Assembly: GCF_902686445.1 (NCBI RefSeq)
Contig: NC_062217.1
Location: forward strand, 172,740,598-172,804,597
DNA: 64,000 nt
Direction: 5' to 3'
Source of the DNA: Sciurus carolinensis
Lineage: Eukaryota; Chordata; Mammalia; Rodentia; Sciuridae
A model generated the notes under the pieces. That model was not told where the DNA came from. It did not search any database and worked only from the letters and a program-made list of their open reading frames with translations. Shown in pieces: positions 11,131 to 22,222 of this stretch (positions are counted from its first letter, which is position 1; every line of letters begins with the position of its first letter). Made by a program: the position numbers and the translations under genes.

Positions 11131-12399
11131 GTGAGGTTCTGCCCGTGGCCTCATGAGTGGTTGGAAGCCTCCAAGGGCAGGTGTCCTGCTGTCTCGGGAC
11201 GAGGTGGGACATCCCCGCCACGTGCGGGAGGTGGTGTGCCGAGAGAAGGCCGGCAGCACCCGGCTGAGTGCCACAGCGCGGGACGGTGTCAGGCTCCTCC
11301 TCCTCCCTTGCAGTGGGGTGATCACACTGTTCGCCCCCTTCCCAGGCCTGGGCGAGTGTCCCAAGATGCACCCCCTCTTTCCCTGTCCATTTCTGTGCTG
11401 CTCGACAACAAAGCAGGCACTTGAGACACTTTAAATGATGTGGGCTTCCAGAGAGCTGGTCCTGGCCAAGGGGGACAATGGCCTTTCAGGGGCAGGGCGA
11501 GAGCTCAGGTCCTGGTCCCTCCTGCCTGTGGTCCCCCGCCCCACCTGTACCTGGGTTTCTGGTCAGGCTTGCTTTCCTGCCTGTGATCTGAGCATGCAGA
11601 CGAAACCAGGTCGACCCTGGGGAGGCTCTGTCACAGGAGCTTCCTCCGAGGATGTCCCTGGGATTGCCATCTGTCTCTGCAATGGGGCAAGGTCAGGGGC
11701 TTGGGGGCTGCCCCGCAGCTGAGCCCAGAGCCCAGGCAGCCCCTGGGCCTGAGTGTGCTGGGCTAGCCCTGTGCTGGGGCCTCCTCGCTCCTACCTTCTC
11801 AGGTGGTGGAGGGGCTCGGGCAACCCTGAGCAGAAGGCCAGTGGCTGTGCCGGCTGCCAGGCCTCCTCAATCTCAGGAGGCCCCTGGAGTCTGGGATTCT
11901 GCTGGTCACGAGGCTTGCTTCATTGTTAAGGGAAACAGGTTTTTAAAGCCATGGTGCAAGAAAGAGGGAGGAAAACAGCAACATTTTCTAAGGAAATATG
12001 AAATGAGAAGGGGGATTAATGAGGTGGAGACACAGGAAGGCGGTTCCAGATGGCTGGAGAGGCGTCTGTGCCGCAGAGGTGAGGGCCGTGGAGCCAGGCA
12101 GCAGCAGGGACGGCGGGCTGGCAGGGCTCTGCTGGGGCCGGAGAAGTCGCTTCCTCCCTGAGGAGAAGGGCCACAGCTCAGGAGGCAGGGACTGCGACTG
12201 ACTGCTGCACGGGCCTTGTGCACTGTGTTCCAACCCAGGAAAGTCCTCCGGCCAGCAGGCAAACCCTGCGGACTGCCCGGGCATGACGCCTCGCTCCTTG
12301 GGGCTTGGCACACGAAGTTTCAGGGAATGTCTACAAGTCCAGGAAAACCCCGACCCAGACCTGGCTTCCTCCAGTGCTCTGTGCATAGCTGGGCATAGA
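11131..12399. other. GC-rich unique sequence
   Basis: No repeat was recognised. It contains the downstream part of a 307-codon minus-strand frame (11988-12911), which has no domain and runs through a motif-rich non-coding block, so it is not called as a gene. Confidence 0.4.
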
Positions 12400-12560
12400 G
12401 AATCGTTGCCGTGTCTATTACAGCAACATTCAGAGATGCCCCTGGAATCTGTGACGAAGGGGACAGTGTCATTATCTGGCTGGGTCATTTTCTCTCCATC
12501 TGGGTTTGCATGAGAGATATCGAAATGCAAACTGTTACTGACGATTCCTATCTGAGAGGT
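12400..12560. promoter_or_regulatory. Candidate enhancer core with paired octamer-like sites
   Basis: Unique sequence containing GTTTGCAT (12504-12511) and its exact reverse complement ATGCAAAC (12525-12532), 13 bp apart. ATGCAAA is the core of the POU/Oct octamer. The flanks contain a TTATCTGG GATA-type site and CATTTTC. Function is inferred from the motif pair. Confidence 0.35.
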
Positions 12561-13819
12561 GATGTCACTTCCAGTCTCAGTTGAGTTGTGCCCCCCGGCA
12601 GCCAAGGGACCTCCTGAGCCCCTCCAAACCTCAGGACACACATGGCTTTCCCTTGTTTGCTGTCGGGGGACATTCCAGAGTCCAGCTGGAGCTCTGTCTA
12701 AGCCAGTGTGCCTCTCTTCTGGGAGAGTGGCTTCTAAAATATTTGGAGGTGGACATTCGCTGCAGAGCCCAGGGCTGGTGCTCCTGACAGAGTGCTTATT
12801 TCTCTGTCTTCCCACTCGGAGATGGCCAGGGACGTGCAAGGAGCCCAGGACAGGAGCGCGGGCTTCCGGCAGACTCACCTCAACACTCCCTTGCTTATCG
12901 CTGCTGATCATCTTCCCAACAGCAGAGGCTCCCCTGGGCTTCGTGCATCTACATAAAATGCATGGAGAGAAGCTAGAGAGCCAGGGGCTCCTGTTTTAGT
13001 TATCCAAGTGCGTGGAATGATGAATTCTTTTCTTGTGCTCTAGAAGATTAAAAAGAGAAGAAAAAAGGGAAGAGTCAGTCTTTTAAATTTTCAAAACGAG
13101 TCTCTTCCCCCTGTGCAATTATGTTTACTTATAAATAAAATAACACGATTATGAGCATGTGTATTCATATACTGTATGTAAATATATTTTACATGCATGT
13201 GCATAAATATATATAAAGAGCAAGGAAATGAGCAAGTGTTAGGGGTGTATAAAAAAAAAAATCCCAAATGCTTCCTGCGTGTCATGTGTAACAGTTACAT
13301 TTTTTCCCAGGGTTTGGAGGGGGGAAAAGTGAGAGAAAATGAAATCCAGATTTGTAATTCCTAACAGGAGAAACGTGATCCTTTTCAATGTTTAAGTAAT
13401 ATTTCCTGTAAAACATACGAGGCCATCTGCAAAGCCCTTTCCAGACACATTTTGAAGTGGCGGGGGCAACTGCAGGAGACAGAGCCCAGCCACCGCGGGG
13501 AGCGGGGAGCAAAGGCTGCGGAGAGCCAGCGCTGCCATTTGGCAAAGTGTCTCGGCCTCTGCGTAGTCCACAATTTGTTTAATTTACCTCCACTTCACAT
13601 ACGGGAGGGGGTCTGAGAAATCCAGCACCAAAACCAAGAAATGTGTGCAAAGGGCAGGAGCGTTAGCTCCTCTCACCGGAACGCGACACACGACGTGGAA
13701 ACTCAGACTGAACTGCGTCCTCGGGAGGTGGCCGGGGACAGGCAGGCGGTTCCTGGAAACCATACAACCAGAGGGACTCTGCTTGGCTCCACAGCATGCA
13801 CGAGGAAGCTTTCTGGCTA
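12561..13819. other. Unique sequence with an AT-rich middle
   Basis: 12561-13000 is GC-rich and unique. 13090-13250 is AT-rich with ATATATAT and TACATGCATG runs. 13480-13740 is GC-rich with scattered CpG. No repeat family or exon is recognised. Confidence 0.4.
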
Positions 13820-14450
13820 TTTAAAGCCGTTATAAAATTTGGCGTGTTTTTGTTGATCTCCAGGGTTACCTTATGAATTCATGGTGGTAGAATGCTCTGG
13901 TCCCTGTATAATAATCACTTTGTGAAGGGTCTTGTTTCTCCAAACTCTCATCTTGTCTGAAATCATCAGGAAATATGCATCACTCCTCTAGGAATTTGTT
14001 TAGTTTTGATTATTTTTTTAGAGTATTAGTCAATATATTCTATATTCAACCCCAATTTTAATATTAGCATTGATTCATTTCTTTCCTAGAGAGTTAAAAT
14101 TTCATGTTAGTACAAAATGACTTTAAGGGAATGTTATATATTCTACAGAATCATACCAATGCATAAGTAAGTTTTTTTTTTTTTTTTTTCCCAAGGTCTC
14201 ATGTAAAGTTTTGCCAGACCTGATGTGGGTACAAATCAGCAGCTGGCTGCGGTTTATTTTTTAATGAACCACAGGGTGCTATTTGGATTGCACATTTAAA
14301 ATTTTAAAATAGAACCTTAGACATGGTGCTTGAAAATATCCTCCCAAGTGGACACAGCCCCGGAAAAAATTCTGATACTTATATGGGACTCCTCAATTGA
14401 AAATGGCATTCGTACAAGAGACATGACGTGTCAGGTCAGTAGCTCTTCCT
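13820..14450. promoter_or_regulatory. Candidate conserved non-coding block
   Basis: Long AT-rich, repeat-free stretch, interrupted only by an 18-T run at 14172-14189. It carries several ATTA cores and AT-hook-like runs. Inference only; alignment to other mammals would decide. Confidence 0.25.
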
Positions 14451-15094
14451 GAAGACAGCGCGGAGCTCTTTTCCTGGGCCACCCACCTCCCTCATTTATT
14501 GCTCCCCTTCCTTTTGGTCTCTTCTCTGAGTTTCCATTATGTCTCCTCTACTCACCAGAAAAAGGGTGAGTCAACAGCTGAGTGTGAGTGCAGCTTGGGA
14601 ATCACTTACTCCAGAGTGGGGGGCGCTCCTTCGCCACCCGTCAATGCGTGCAGGCCGGGGGCACCTGGTGTGGCTTTGCCGTGTCTGTATCATAGCTCAG
14701 CTCCTGCCACGCGGCACGACTGTAACATCAGAGAAGTGTGAAAATCAGAGGCTCAGAGCTGATAGGAATCAAGTGCAAATTTCCTGAAGGGCCACGCTCG
14801 TGAGACAGGCTGTTTAACACTTTCTGGCAATGAATACGGTGGCACTTCACTGCCCAGAGGAGCGCCCTCTGCCTTTTTCCCAAGTGGACTCCCCAGCTCT
14901 GGCATCCCAGAGGACACCCGGCTCCCTCAGGGTCCCGCTCAGGGTGTGGGCTGAGAGGGTGGCGGGGTACCTTGCCCCAGCTCTGCCTGGGAGATGCACA
15001 GAGCGCAGGAGAAGGGCGCCTGGCCGCAGAGGGACTGGCAGCCTTTCTCCACCTTGCCTCTTCCAGGTCAGTTAGACCAGGGCCCTTTCTTCCC
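14451..15094. other. GC-rich unique sequence
   Basis: No repeat or exon was recognised. Overlapping 80-130 codon frames lie on both strands. Confidence 0.4.
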
Positions 15095-15240
15095 CAGAGC
15101 AGCTGCTGCATGGCACTGTTTCAGGGGGAGGGCGTCGATCAGCACTTCTCAGATGGGAAAACCGCAGCTCAGGGAGGCTAGGAGCAGGACGCCGGTTATT
15201 CACAGCCGATCGGCACCGTGGCAGACTGCTCTGCCTGAAG
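15095..15240 (-). mobile_element. Possible MIR fragment
   Basis: 'agatgggaaaaccgcagctc' followed by 'agggaggctaggagcag' resembles the reverse complement of the MIR central region (the section usually read as 'gatgaggaaactgaggc...agagaggttaag'). It is diverged and only about half length. Confidence 0.4.
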
Positions 15241-15555
15241 GGACTCATGGAAACAGGGACTTCCAGACCCGGCACCGTGAAACCCAGAGATCCCTTTGTT
15301 TTGTCATTAAAAGAATGCTTCTTTCGAGACAGGAGGGAAATTTGCTGCCGCCGGGTGGATTGGCCTCCCTCGTTGGGAAGCAGTTTGGTGGTTGTCTGGC
15401 GACCTAGCCTTAGGAGATCCGGTGCAGGTTTCCGACAGGGTGGAGTGGTAAGCAGACCCCTACTTTCTTGCACAAGGGTGACCTCTGAGCACAGCTCTCT
15501 TGGGGTACTCTTCAGAGAAACCACCCAGAGAATTAAAACTCACAGGTTCTTTTCT
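15241..15555. other. Unique sequence
   Basis: Nothing was recognised beyond overlapping short frames on both strands. Confidence 0.4.
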
Positions 15556-15592
15556 TAAAAAAAAACAAAAAAAAACCCAAAAAAAACCACTG
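15556..15592. repeat. A-rich low-complexity tract
   Basis: Three A-runs separated by C or CCC. No SINE body adjoins it that I can recognise. Confidence 0.9.
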
Positions 15593-16945
15593 TGTAAAAA
15601 CCTAGACTGTTTATTCTTTGGCTTTTCTGAAGCCTTTTGCTTTGGGTTCCTCTTAGAAAACAAAGGAGCACTCTGGCTGAGGTTTCTTGGACTTCATTCC
15701 ATGGGTCCCCGGGGAAGGGGTCAAAGGTGACATTGCTCTGACGTGCACTTGGAGGGCCCTCTCTTGCCTCCCAAATCAGATGGTGGATGGTGGATGGGGG
15801 GTGGTCGACAGTGGGGGTGGGGCAATCGGCTGTTGTCCTGGGCGTCACTACTTGAGCCAAAGCCATCTCAACATGTACCAGACAGGGTCAACCAACAGTT
15901 TTAAGACAGGTGCAGAGTAAACAAATGTAAGTGTTAAATATGGTGATTTACGGCTGACTTTCATTAAGTTCTTCCTTAGGAGGAGAGCATTTTATGGGGC
16001 TCCAGGGACCCTTAGAATGGGTCAGATGTAGTTCTAAAACAAGACATATTATAGCCGTTTTCTCACACGTCCAGCTTCCCCATACAGAGCCCGATAGAAA
16101 AGTCTACTTCACTTGGAAATTGTCACCTAATTACATAAGCAGCACTTCCCGGGCAGGAGGGGTCAGATGTTTCTAAGGCTGAGCAAGGGCGTGCAGGTGC
16201 TGGGCTGGACCTGGACTCTGGTGGCCTTTGGCACTTGCCTGCTAGCTTCTAAAGGTGAACTTGATGGAAATTAGTTCATTTATTCCCTCTTTATTGGGAA
16301 ACTTTCTTCATTTGCTGTCAGAGCCTGTGGTTGGCTGAGCAGAGTTACACTGAATCTCCCTGACAGCAACTGCAAGACAGCCCGGGAAACAAGAGCCGAG
16401 GGGTCAGGAGCTTGGGACCTGGCGTCCTGCAACCCTTGGTGGGTGCGGCCTCTCATCCTAGGTTCACACTAGATGTGGCTACCCCACCTGCAAGGTGCAT
16501 GGATGCAGCGTCCCTGGGAGTTCCTACCTGTGGACTTAGCAAGAGGCACTGCCTCTCCTCCACCCCCTTCAGACCCGCAGTCACCTTCCTCCCCAGTTTG
16601 GCTTCCTGCCCCATGCTAGCCCTGGACAGTCCCTTCCTCCAGGGCCCTGTGACCTCCTGGATACCGGCCCCCCTTGCCCCACCCCTCCCCATGGAGGGGC
16701 ACTCTCTCTACTCCCTTCCCTCCATCTCCTCAGTAGTCAGAGGAAAGGAGGTATCAAGAGTGTACCAGGAGGGTGCCAGGGCCGAGGGCGGGAGCACAGA
16801 GCTGTTCCTCAGCACTGTCAGTTCCTGCTTGGAGCTTCAGGAAGCGTTTGGAAATAGATAGGACGATGGTTGAACAACATTATAGGCTTAATTAATGACA
16901 AGGGACTGTAAGCTTAAAGTGGATGCAAATTTCTTGTTCTATATT
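15593..16945. other. Unique sequence with a GGAT/GGTG minisatellite-like tract
   Basis: At about 15778-15826 there are repeated GGTGGAT units followed by G-runs (GGGGGG, GGGGG, GGGG), which could form a G-quadruplex. The rest is unique. A 149-codon plus frame (16412-16861) has no known domain. Confidence 0.4.
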
Positions 16946-17022
16946 ACACATGTGTATATATGTGTGTGTGCGTATATGCATACACTCGATGAATAAAATT
17001 GGAAAAAAAAAAAACAAAAAAA
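16946..17022. repeat. TG/TA microsatellite and A-rich tract
   Basis: A TGTGTATATATGTGTGTGTG run (about 16950-16970) is followed by a unique gap and then an A-rich tract (17002-17022) immediately beside the candidate exon's donor. Confidence 0.85.
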
Positions 17023-17030
17023 CAGCTTAC

Positions 17031-17200
17031 ATTCAGAGTGAATTCCACGATCCTGGTCATGTAGTCCCTAACCTTGTCAAAGCGCCCCAGCCTGAGCTCC
17101 ACCTTGCCCTGGAGAAGCTCCTGCTGGGGTGACGGCTGCCCTGTCCTTATCTGGAGCAGCCAGGTCTTCTCCCAGTCTCCCAGTGCATCCACCCCAGGAC
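17031..17200 (-). other. Candidate internal exon, 170 nt, unidentified
   Basis: On the minus strand, GGCCCCACAG precedes 17200 and the donor AAT|GTAAGC follows 17031. Between them the frame is open with two leading bases and 56 codons. The peptide is protein-like, with a charged-hydrophobic mix, and includes the segments DWEKTWLLQIRTG and GKVELRLGRFDKVRDYMT. I do not recognise the family. A TPR-like or cytoskeletal adaptor helix pair is conceivable but not shown. The polypyrimidine tract is weak. It could be a real exon of an uncharacterised minus-strand gene or a chance frame. Confidence 0.3.
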
Positions 17201-17789
17201 CTGTGGGGCCCAGGCCAGTCAGCAGGGCAGGCCCAGTGGGTGTCTGCGAGGTCATCAGCGGGTGTTCATCACGGAGAGGCTACGGCCCGGAGCTGCCGGG
17301 GGTCTTGTTCATGGAGGTGCAGGTGGATGCTGCCTCAGAAGTGGGATGAGGCAAGTCCTGGCCCCAAAGCAGGAGCACAGTGCCCGTGGGGACGTTAGCA
17401 AACAAGGGGTGCTGGGGACACCTCTGTGTTTTCCCTGTTTCCCTCAAGCTTGATCTCATGGTCCTGAAGGGTCAGATGGTGAGAGTCGGAACAGCTCTGG
17501 AAAGGTGTGGCTGGACGGCTTCTTCTGGAGTCCCTAGGAAATGTGCTCTGGCAACGAGGAGCCCTGCAGTGAGCAGGGGCCGCCTCCGCGCCTCCAGGGC
17601 TCTGTCGCTAATGCGTGTTCCCTCCCTCCTTCCAGCCTGGTGGTTTCCTTCCAGGGTACCCTGCTGCAAACTTATTAAAGGCTGCCTGGGTGGGACTGAG
17701 GCTGAGTCTGTCCCAGGTAGGCTTATGAGTAGCAGATTGCAAAATCCTAAGAAATGCAAATTTTCACTTACATTTCCCAACAGTGGAGT
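17201..17789. other. GC-rich unique sequence
   Basis: No repeat was recognised. The region flanks the candidate minus-strand exon on its upstream side. Confidence 0.4.
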
Positions 17790-19210
17790 CAAGTAAGGGA
17801 GAAAAAAAAAAGGTTACAGAATATTTGAATAAAAAAATCTGACTTAACCAGTAACCAAGCAGACTCAGAAAATGTGACATGAGATTAGGTCTCCTTAATT
17901 AGAATGACTAACAGGTACCAAAATGACTTAAATTTAGCAATACCTTAAAAAAATTTTTTTTTATTACTTTGCCTTCCAGATTCCTGGTATAGAAGCTTGT
18001 TTTAGGAATTGTTTTGGGTCCCACAAGTCAGCTAACCTCTCAAATGAGATTAAAATCTTTGGGTTTGGTAAAGTTTGCATGAATATTTTACATGGATCCA
18101 TCTTTAATTAGGTTATAACATTAGAAAGTGCCATGCCGCACTCTTTCCACAAATTAGACCCGAGCCCCACAAACAAATTAATTTGCGTCTCAGGGTTTCG
18201 ACTGGGCCCCTTGGCTCCTCCAGCCCTCTCACAAGTACAACTGACCCTCTGGATTTCAAATGCCTGAGGGTAAAAAGCAATTATAAAAACATGACTCTCC
18301 CAGATCAGCTTTCGCCTCTGCCTTGTCTCTGTTTTATTGATGGGAGATTGAAGGAAGATTCAAATCAGCCATCCTTCAATTCTTCACCAGCAGCAAAATG
18401 CAGAAATCATTAGCTTTTCCTGTGTAAAAGACTTTGTCCTGCCTTATTATTCAAAACTGCTTGCTTGTATGAGTCAAAAAGGGCATGTTGAATATTTATT
18501 TCTAATTTTCAGCACTGGTAAATATTATATCGCTTTGTTCCCAATGTTCTTTTTATTTTGCAAATTTTATAGCAATTAATTAATGCAGCACCGTTATTAG
18601 CAATGTCTCCCCAGTTTCCACTGCCTGCATTTAAGATGATGCCGCTCGTAAGGGCTTCTTTGGAGAGATTTCACAGCTAGGCTGTGCTGGAATTATGAGA
18701 TCAGTTCTAGGTGAATAGGAACTTGTTCTCGGTGGGGAAGCCTTTTACAGCAACTAGATGGCTGTATTGCAAACCTTGCCTTGTGCATCACAGCTAATTT
18801 TATTTAATTACAGCCTCTTCCTGACAAAAAAGAAGATGATGCTTGGTATACAAAGAGCTTTATGTCTGATTTGAAATAAAGTGACAAATAAGGGTCAGCA
18901 GTGCAGCAAGTTGAAGAGAAGGCTGGTGTCACTACAGTGACCAGAGTCTACCCCGAAGGAGAGCAGAAGAGTGCAGCCTGCTTTCATTATCTGGCAACAC
19001 ATTCCTGTTTATTCACAAGGCTAATTTTAAATGCTGCTATTCCAATTTTATTGGTGATATAATTTTCTATCTCGTAGAATCCTGAATTCTGTTGATCAAT
19101 AAAAAATAATGAATATGTTGTTGTGAGTGGGAAAATATAATGTTCCTTTGGCCGATGCATTTGATCCATATCTGTAGCTAAACTCCATACTCGAGGCAAA
19201 AAATATGTCT
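17790..19210. promoter_or_regulatory. Long AT-rich unique block, candidate enhancer cluster
   Basis: 1.4 kb without recognisable repeats. Homeodomain-type motifs are dense: AATTAATTAAT at about 18574-18584, CTAATTTTATTTAATTA at 18794-18810, and several CAAT/ATTA cores around 19030-19100. Small GC-balanced islands (18600-18760) sit between them. This composition, flanked by GC-rich sequence, resembles clusters of conserved enhancers near developmental genes. Conservation is untested. Confidence 0.35.
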
Positions 19211-19455
19211 TGTTTTAAGAACGAGCCTTAAAATGGTCTTTATTTTCCTGTATCCATCCAGCAGAAAAGGGATCCCTCTGGAAAGCAACTGTCAACGGCT
19301 TCTCAGAGCAGAATGCAGAGGTGGTGGGTTGTGGGAGGGGGCGACAGAGCACCTCCTCGGAGGCATTTGGTGGTGAGGGAAAGGGAAGGCAGGATGGTAG
19401 CCCAAGCTTTACCTGGGCCAAAGACACGTGTTTGAGACCCACAAAGAGAGAAAGG
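19211..19455. other. Unique sequence
   Basis: Nothing was recognised besides overlapping short frames. Confidence 0.4.
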
Positions 19456-19478
19456 AGAGAGAGAGAGAGAGAGAGAGG
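19456..19478. repeat. (GA)n microsatellite
   Basis: About eleven GA dinucleotides in a longer purine tract, seen directly. Confidence 0.95.
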
Positions 19479-20741
19479 GCGACTGTTGATGGAGTAGGGA
19501 AATCACATCTCTGCAGAAGTGACTCCAAGATGTTGGGGGAGAAGGAGGAGCCCTGGGCTCCCCTAGAGTGACAGGCCTACCTCCTGTTTATGCACCATGG
19601 CCTTCCTCTTTCAGGACCTAAAGCAGTTTGTAATCATTGGATTCACATCTGTGACTCCCTTACCCCAGGGCTAGCACCTTGCAGCCCCATGCACTGTGAA
19701 CTACTCCAAAGGCTCTTTACATGCGGGTGGTGGGGCTCAGAGAGAGATGCACTCAACCCCTCATGGACGCCCGCCCTGCATTCAAGCCCGCCTCTGCGAT
19801 CCGCAGGAGCCCACCTCCGAGGCAGGGCTGCCTGACGTGCCAATCTGCAAGAGGCAGTGTGTGCTCTAGGGAGCGGCACACAACCACGTGGGTCCCACAG
19901 GCTTTGCTAAAGGTCATCTCGGCCCCTGAGAGCAGGGCGTAGTCTGGGGAGGGTGACTTGTCCCAGAGAAGGGAAGAGAGGGAGCAGCCCTGCACACACT
20001 GTTCCTGCTGCCCCCAGGGTTTGATCAGGAGCAGTTTCGTCAAGCTGCAATTTTAAATAGCCAGTGCTTTATTTTTGGAATCCCAGAATGTGAGCCGGGT
20101 TTAATGAACCTAAAGCTATAATGTTTTACTTCTCCTTTGATAAAAATTTGTATTTCATATTTTAAAAATTGCACTCATTCTGCCAGTTGGTGTTACCAGC
20201 CAAGCATGACCCATCCGTGCAACATTCACAAACTGTACTTTTTCTTGGTCACCGCGTCTTCGTAATAGTCTAGCCATATGCTAAAAAATCGGAATGGAGT
20301 TGGAAGCATATCCAGGTGGCCCTCTGGTGAATTAGAGGGGGAGGTCACTTTGAATTCTGAAACACACCCACATATTCAGAACGTTGAGCCCCAAAGCAGG
20401 CAATATTTACCAAAGTCAAGAAGTCCTGTAACTCCACTTCTGAGTGATAGAGGAAATAAAATGAATGACATTCTCCAGGCCGCAAAGCCATTTTCTTTAA
20501 CATGTTGTTGAGGCTTAGACACTTGCGAGCGCTTTAGGGAGAAAATATTTGGTGCTTACTGAAACAAAATAAGCACGGTGCATTTTTCTAAGATATACTT
20601 TCTGAATTTATAAAGAGGAGATCCATTTCGTAGCTGCCATATGACCTTTTTCTGAGGATAAGTTGTGACTCTGCCCCTGGCTGCCATTATTTAAGTAACC
20701 CCCATGTTGTTGACCATCTAGGTTTCCCCTTGACCACTGTG
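19479..20741. other. Unique sequence; AT-rich part near 20045-20290
   Basis: 19479-20040 is GC-rich and unique. 20045-20290 and 20520-20720 are AT-rich and repeat-free, and could be part of the regulatory landscape. No exon was recognised. Confidence 0.35.
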
Positions 20742-20772
20742 TTTTGTTGCCAAGCGCGACTTGGCAACAAAA
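20742..20772. repeat. Perfect 13-bp inverted repeat, 5-bp spacer
   Basis: TTTTGTTGCCAAG (20742-20754) is followed by CGCGA (20755-20759) and the exact reverse complement CTTGGCAACAAAA (20760-20772). The arms contain the GTTGCC/GGCAAC half-sites used by RFX proteins and the TTGGC/GCCAA half-sites used by NFI. Their spacing is not that of a canonical X-box or NFI palindrome. In RNA it would form a 13-bp stem with a 5-nt loop. Confidence 0.95.
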
Positions 20773-21335
20773 GAAGACCTTCTGAAGAACGCCCCACTTT
20801 AACTAAACCTGTGTGTGCTTGTGCTTCCTCACTTGGGGTACATTGTCAGGATTGAAACTGCATTTGATCTTTCTTGCCAAAATGTCTTCCAAAAAGGTGA
20901 TGGCAGCTTTTGTGGGATGGAAGGGTATAAGAATGCTCTTTCCCTGCATCCTCATCCCTCTGTTTTCTGTCTCTCATCCCTCCATCCATCCGTGGTGAAT
21001 GGACAGATGTGGTCTCTGAGATGACCTTGGTGGGTTTCTACTGCCTTACATGTGCATTCTTATTTCAAACAACTGGTGGTTTTTCTTGGTGAAGGCTCTT
21101 GACCTGTGTCTCCGTGGAGGATTTTGTTTCCTGTCAATTTGCGCAGACTCTGCTTACGTATTTTAACATCTGATTTTCTCAGTTGGTCATTTGTGTTTTG
21201 TTTTGTCTCCATTATTTTTTGACCAGCAGCAGCGAAACATCTTTTTAAGGTACATTTAACAGTCTTTTCTACTATAGGTTTTGCTCTGGGCATCATCCTC
21301 AGATAAGATCCCCTGTTCTCAGATTGCATAGTTAT
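20773..21335. other. Unclassified, partly LINE-like T-rich sequence
   Basis: From about 21060 the composition becomes T-rich and runs into the L1 remnant, and may be part of it, but specific matches were not recognised. Confidence 0.3.
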
Positions 21336-22012
21336 TTTTATAATGCATTTTCTTTTGTTTTACAGTCTTATGATAAATTTAAGTCCCTCTGGGATGTATT
21401 TGGCTTGGATCTAATTTATGTTTTTCCAAAATGAGTGGTCAACTCCCCCCAGTGCCACTCATGTGACATTGGTGGGAAGGCCACCCTGGTGGTGTTGGCT
21501 CTGGTTCAAACTGTTGTGTTCTGCTGTGTGTATTTGTCTGTCTCTGCCATCACACTACCTCTGAAACAGTGTTTTGTTAAATATGTTCTGACTTTTGCTC
21601 AGACAAGTCCCCCTTCCATCCTTTATCCTAGTAAGATTATTTTTCAAATGAACTCTAGGGTTATTTTATCATACAAAAGTATTTCTTTTGGGAATTGCAT
21701 TGGAATTATCCTGAATTTGTAGATTAATTAGGAAGGACTGACTTCTTTAGCATTCTGGGTCTTTCATTTAAAGACACAGTTTACACAGGTTTTATGGATT
21801 CCTTATTGATTCTTAGTTATTTTATATCTTGGTTAACAGTGCCAATTGACACTTCTCTCCAACCCGTAGGATGAAAAATATTTACCTCACTTTAATTTTT
21901 TTCCATTTTTCTGCCCATCTTTCAGTTTCAGACTTTTGTATTCAGATAATTATATTATTGCTATTAAATTATTTTACATTATTTCCCCACCATGATATAT
22001 GACATTTGTAAT
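21336..22012 (-). mobile_element. Ancient L1 ORF2 3'-region remnant
   Basis: The plus strand reads as the reverse complement of late ORF2 in old L1 elements. Matches include 'ctctgggatgtatttggc', 'tttttccaaaatgagtgg' with a 'cagtgccactcatgt' section, and 'gggaattgcattggaatta' followed by 'gaatttgtagattaatta'. It is interrupted by stops in all frames. Confidence 0.75.
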
Positions 22013-22017
22013 ATTTT

Positions 22018-22222
22018 GTTCTTTTTGTTGGTACTATGGATTGAACCTGGGGCACTTTATCTCTGGAGCTACATACCCAGCCCTTATTTATTTATTTATT
22101 TTACTTTGAGACAGGATCTTGCTAAGTTGCTTAGGGCCTCCCTAAGTTGCCGAGGCTGGTCTTGAACTCATGATCCTCCTGCCTTACCGCCTCTTAAGTT
22201 CTGTGCACAACCATGCCCACCT
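22018..22222 (-). mobile_element. B1-dID SINE (squirrel-clade)
   Basis: Read on the minus strand it has a 7SL/B1-like half (the plus strand shows 'tttgagacaggatcttgc' and 'gaggctggtcttgaactc') followed by a tRNA-like ID half (plus strand 'ggattgaacctggggcac' to 'acatacccagccc'). A TTTA-rich linker lies between the halves. This two-part Pol III SINE is characteristic of squirrel relatives. The copy is diverged and its tail has decayed. Confidence 0.88.

Noticed and set aside
11988..12911. 307-codon minus-strand open frame, joint longest in the window
   Set aside because: No domain, signal peptide or homologue recognised. It runs through a motif-rich non-coding block, plus-strand frames overlap it, and GC-rich sequence makes long frames likely by chance.
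14615..14632. CTCF-like GGGGGGCGCT sequence
   Set aside because: Only about 10 of 14 core positions fit the consensus by eye. Not enough to claim an insulator site.
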